A stretch of DNA of 64,000 nt from an uncultured Methanoregula sp. GTDB taxonomy: Archaea > Halobacteriota > Methanomicrobia > Methanomicrobiales > Methanospirillaceae. The stretch covers positions 1,979,419-2,043,418 of the forward strand of contig NZ_OY781872.1 in NCBI RefSeq assembly GCF_963677065.1, read 5' to 3'. How positions within the stretch are numbered: position 1 is the stretch's first letter; each line of letters opens with the position of its first letter. The notes beneath the pieces are model-generated. The model saw only the letters and a program-made list of their open reading frames with translations, was not told the origin of the DNA and did not search any database. Both the position numbers and the translations under genes were made by a program. Shown piece by piece: positions 62,795 through 64,000 of this stretch.

Positions 62795-64000
62795 TTACCG
62801 GTACGTTCCCTCCGGCAGGATCATCTCGAACCGGGCACCTTTCCCCGGGGTCCCGGTCTCCCGGATGGAGATACCGGTGATGGCAAGGATCTCCCGGGCA
62901 AGGAAGAGCCCGAGGCCGGTGTTCACCCCGTACCCGTGCTCGAAGATGAGCTCTTTCTCTTCGGCCGGAATCCCGATGCCGTTATCTTCCCACAACACCA
63001 TCATCGCCCCATTGTGCGGGGTGACCGAGACTTTGATCTCGGACACATGTTTGCCATACCTGAGGGAATTGTCCAGGAGGTTCTCAAACACTTTCTCGAT
63101 GATCGGATCAGCGTACGCGGAAAGGTTTTGCAGATCTGACGAGAACCGGATAGTTCCGGGAATCTCCGGCATGATCTCGTTCAGCTCGAACCAGCCCGGG
63201 GTATTGCACCCGAGATCCTTGTAGATCCTCGTGAACTCGATCTGGTGCTGGATCTTCTGGGCAATGGTATCCAGCTTGTCCATGCAGTCCCCTATCGCCG
63301 GTTCGGGATGTTTTTTCTTGGTATGCCGGAAATACGACCGCAGTATCGTCACCTGGTTCAGGATATCGTGCCGGGTCACGCTGCCCAGAAGATTGATCTT
63401 CCGGTTTGCCTGCACGAGCGCCCGTTCCGCTTTTTTCAGCTCGGTGATGTCCTGGTCCGATCCATGGACCTGGAGGATCTTTCCAGCAGCATTGCGGATC
63501 ACGCACACGCGGACCATCATGTCGCGGATCTCCGCATCCCTCCGTATGACCCGGTGCTCGAACATCGCCGTGTTCGTACCGGCCGTATCCGCTACGATCT
63601 TCTTCAGATCCGTGGTGAACGAGATGCGATCATCGGGGTGGATGAACTCGCGGGAGAAGACCTCGGCCGGCATGCAACTGCCGCCTTCCTGTTCTGTCGT
63701 TGTTGCAAAGAGGGAATAGAAATGCTGATCGAACTGAAAAAGCCCGGTGGCGGCGTCATATTCCCAGCTGGCAATGTGCGCGAGATTCAGTGCATCTGCA
63801 AGGATCAGCCGGTTGTTCTCGAGAGCTTCTTCTGCCAGGTGGCGTTCGATCTCTGCGCCGGCCTTGAGAGCTATGAGTTCGATGCAGATCCTCACGATCG
63901 GTTCGGGGTGGAGCGGGCGGCGGCTCAGAACGCAGATGACCCCGATGGTGTCCCCGGCATTGTTCCGCAGGGGTGTGCCAAGGTACCCCTGGATGCCCAG
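62795..64000 (-). CDS. GAF-PAS histidine kinase, N-terminus outside window
   Basis: A cytoplasmic sensor kinase cut by the right edge; about 401 residues are visible. The frame is open through base 64000, and the first visible residues (LGIQGYLGTPLRNNAGDTIG) are the end of a GAF domain, so the GTG at 63895 is internal. A PAS domain with PAC follows (about residues 65-185: IASWEYDAATGLF, DDRISF). The HisKA-like segment has the phospho-accepting His in VTRHDILNQVT, a form common in methanogen kinases, and the HATPase has NLLDNSLRYG, WEDNGIGIP and TGLGLFLARE. No receiver is attached at the C-terminus. Confidence 0.92.
   Translation of the reverse strand: MGIQGYLGTPLRNNAGDTIGVICVLSRRPLHPEPIVRICIELIALKAGAEIERHLAEEALENNRLILADALNLAHIASWEYDAATGLFQFDQHFYSLFATTTEQEGGSCMPAEVFSREFIHPDDRISFTTDLKKIVADTAGTNTAMFEHRVIRRDAEIRDMMVRVCVIRNAAGKILQVHGSDQDITELKKAERALVQANRKINLLGSVTRHDILNQVTILRSYFRHTKKKHPEPAIGDCMDKLDTIAQKIQHQIEFTRIYKDLGCNTPGWFELNEIMPEIPGTIRFSSDLQNLSAYADPIIEKVFENLLDNSLRYGKHVSEIKVSVTPHNGAMMVLWEDNGIGIPAEEKELIFEHGYGVNTGLGLFLAREILAITGISIRETGTPGKGARFEMILPEGTYR

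Noticed and set aside
1..64000. CRISPR arrays, tRNA or rRNA genes, complete insertion sequences
   Set aside because: No regularly spaced repeats, no cloverleaf-like or rRNA-like stretches and no transposase motifs were recognised by eye; a tRNAscan or Infernal run would settle small RNAs.

Overview
The window reads as a chromosomal segment of a methanogenic euryarchaeon of the order Methanomicrobiales, close to Methanoregula or Methanospirillum. This is inferred from gene content, not from any marker RNA. Support: archaeal TATA elements about 25 bases ahead of likely transcription starts, Shine-Dalgarno sites of the GGTGA/GGAG type, an archaeal Lsm protein, CDC48, archaeal triosephosphate isomerase, cupin-type phosphoglucose isomerase, a type V FBP aldolase/phosphatase and a phosphoribulokinase of the kind known from Methanospirillum. 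No rRNA, tRNA, CRISPR array or complete insertion sequence was found.

Layout. 1-3.8 kb: a soluble PAS-repeat chemoreceptor (cut by the left edge) and CheR. 3.8-12.1 kb: small hypothetical genes, a DHH phosphoesterase, an overlapping four-gene operon (NrdG-type radical SAM activase with an apparent CTG start, UPF0200 kinase, TIM-barrel isomerase, RNase Z) and thiC. 12.3-17.3 kb: CDC48 ATPase with a small heat-shock protein, and a fused ADP-forming acyl-CoA synthetase. 17.5-36.6 kb: a long central-carbon block. It holds pyruvate phosphate dikinase; glycogen turnover on one strand (amylomaltase, GH57, glucan phosphorylase) and glycogen synthesis on the other (GH57, GT4 synthase); then phosphoribulokinase, 6-phosphofructokinase, cupin phosphoglucose isomerase, class I FBPase, class II aldolase and type V FBP aldolase/phosphatase. 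Together these interconvert pyruvate, PEP, fructose phosphates and glycogen, with a branch to ribulose bisphosphate. 36.7-43.1 kb: Lsm, a winged-helix protein, then three signalling proteins. One is a receiver-PAS-PAS protein ending in a diadenylate cyclase (c-di-AMP synthase) domain; the others are a receiver-PAS chemoreceptor and a receiver-histidine kinase.

43.1-46.4 kb: a compact operon of a GCS2-type ligase, a YkgJ cysteine-cluster protein, a RimK-like ATP-grasp ligase and an RLAN-like protein, which looks like an uncharacterised amide-ligation pathway. 46.8-52.9 kb: an HTH-CBS regulator, a 33-residue membrane protein, tpiA, a U32 peptidase-family protein, a membrane protein, a hairpin-rich non-coding stretch and aroD.

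53-62.8 kb: an accessory, partly decayed island. Its centre is a 1583-residue secreted multidomain protein whose AT-rich C-terminal tip is followed 15 bases later by a small AT-rich gene. This is the organisation of a polymorphic toxin and its immunity protein. Around it lie an 84-base displaced copy of the toxin's pre-tip region, an orphan dockerin-like fragment, a PKD/cohesin-like pseudogene and a third short copy of that domain's end. A MntA-HepT toxin-antitoxin pair and an AAA_14/DUF4143 ATPase sit in the same island. The right edge cuts a GAF-PAS histidine kinase.
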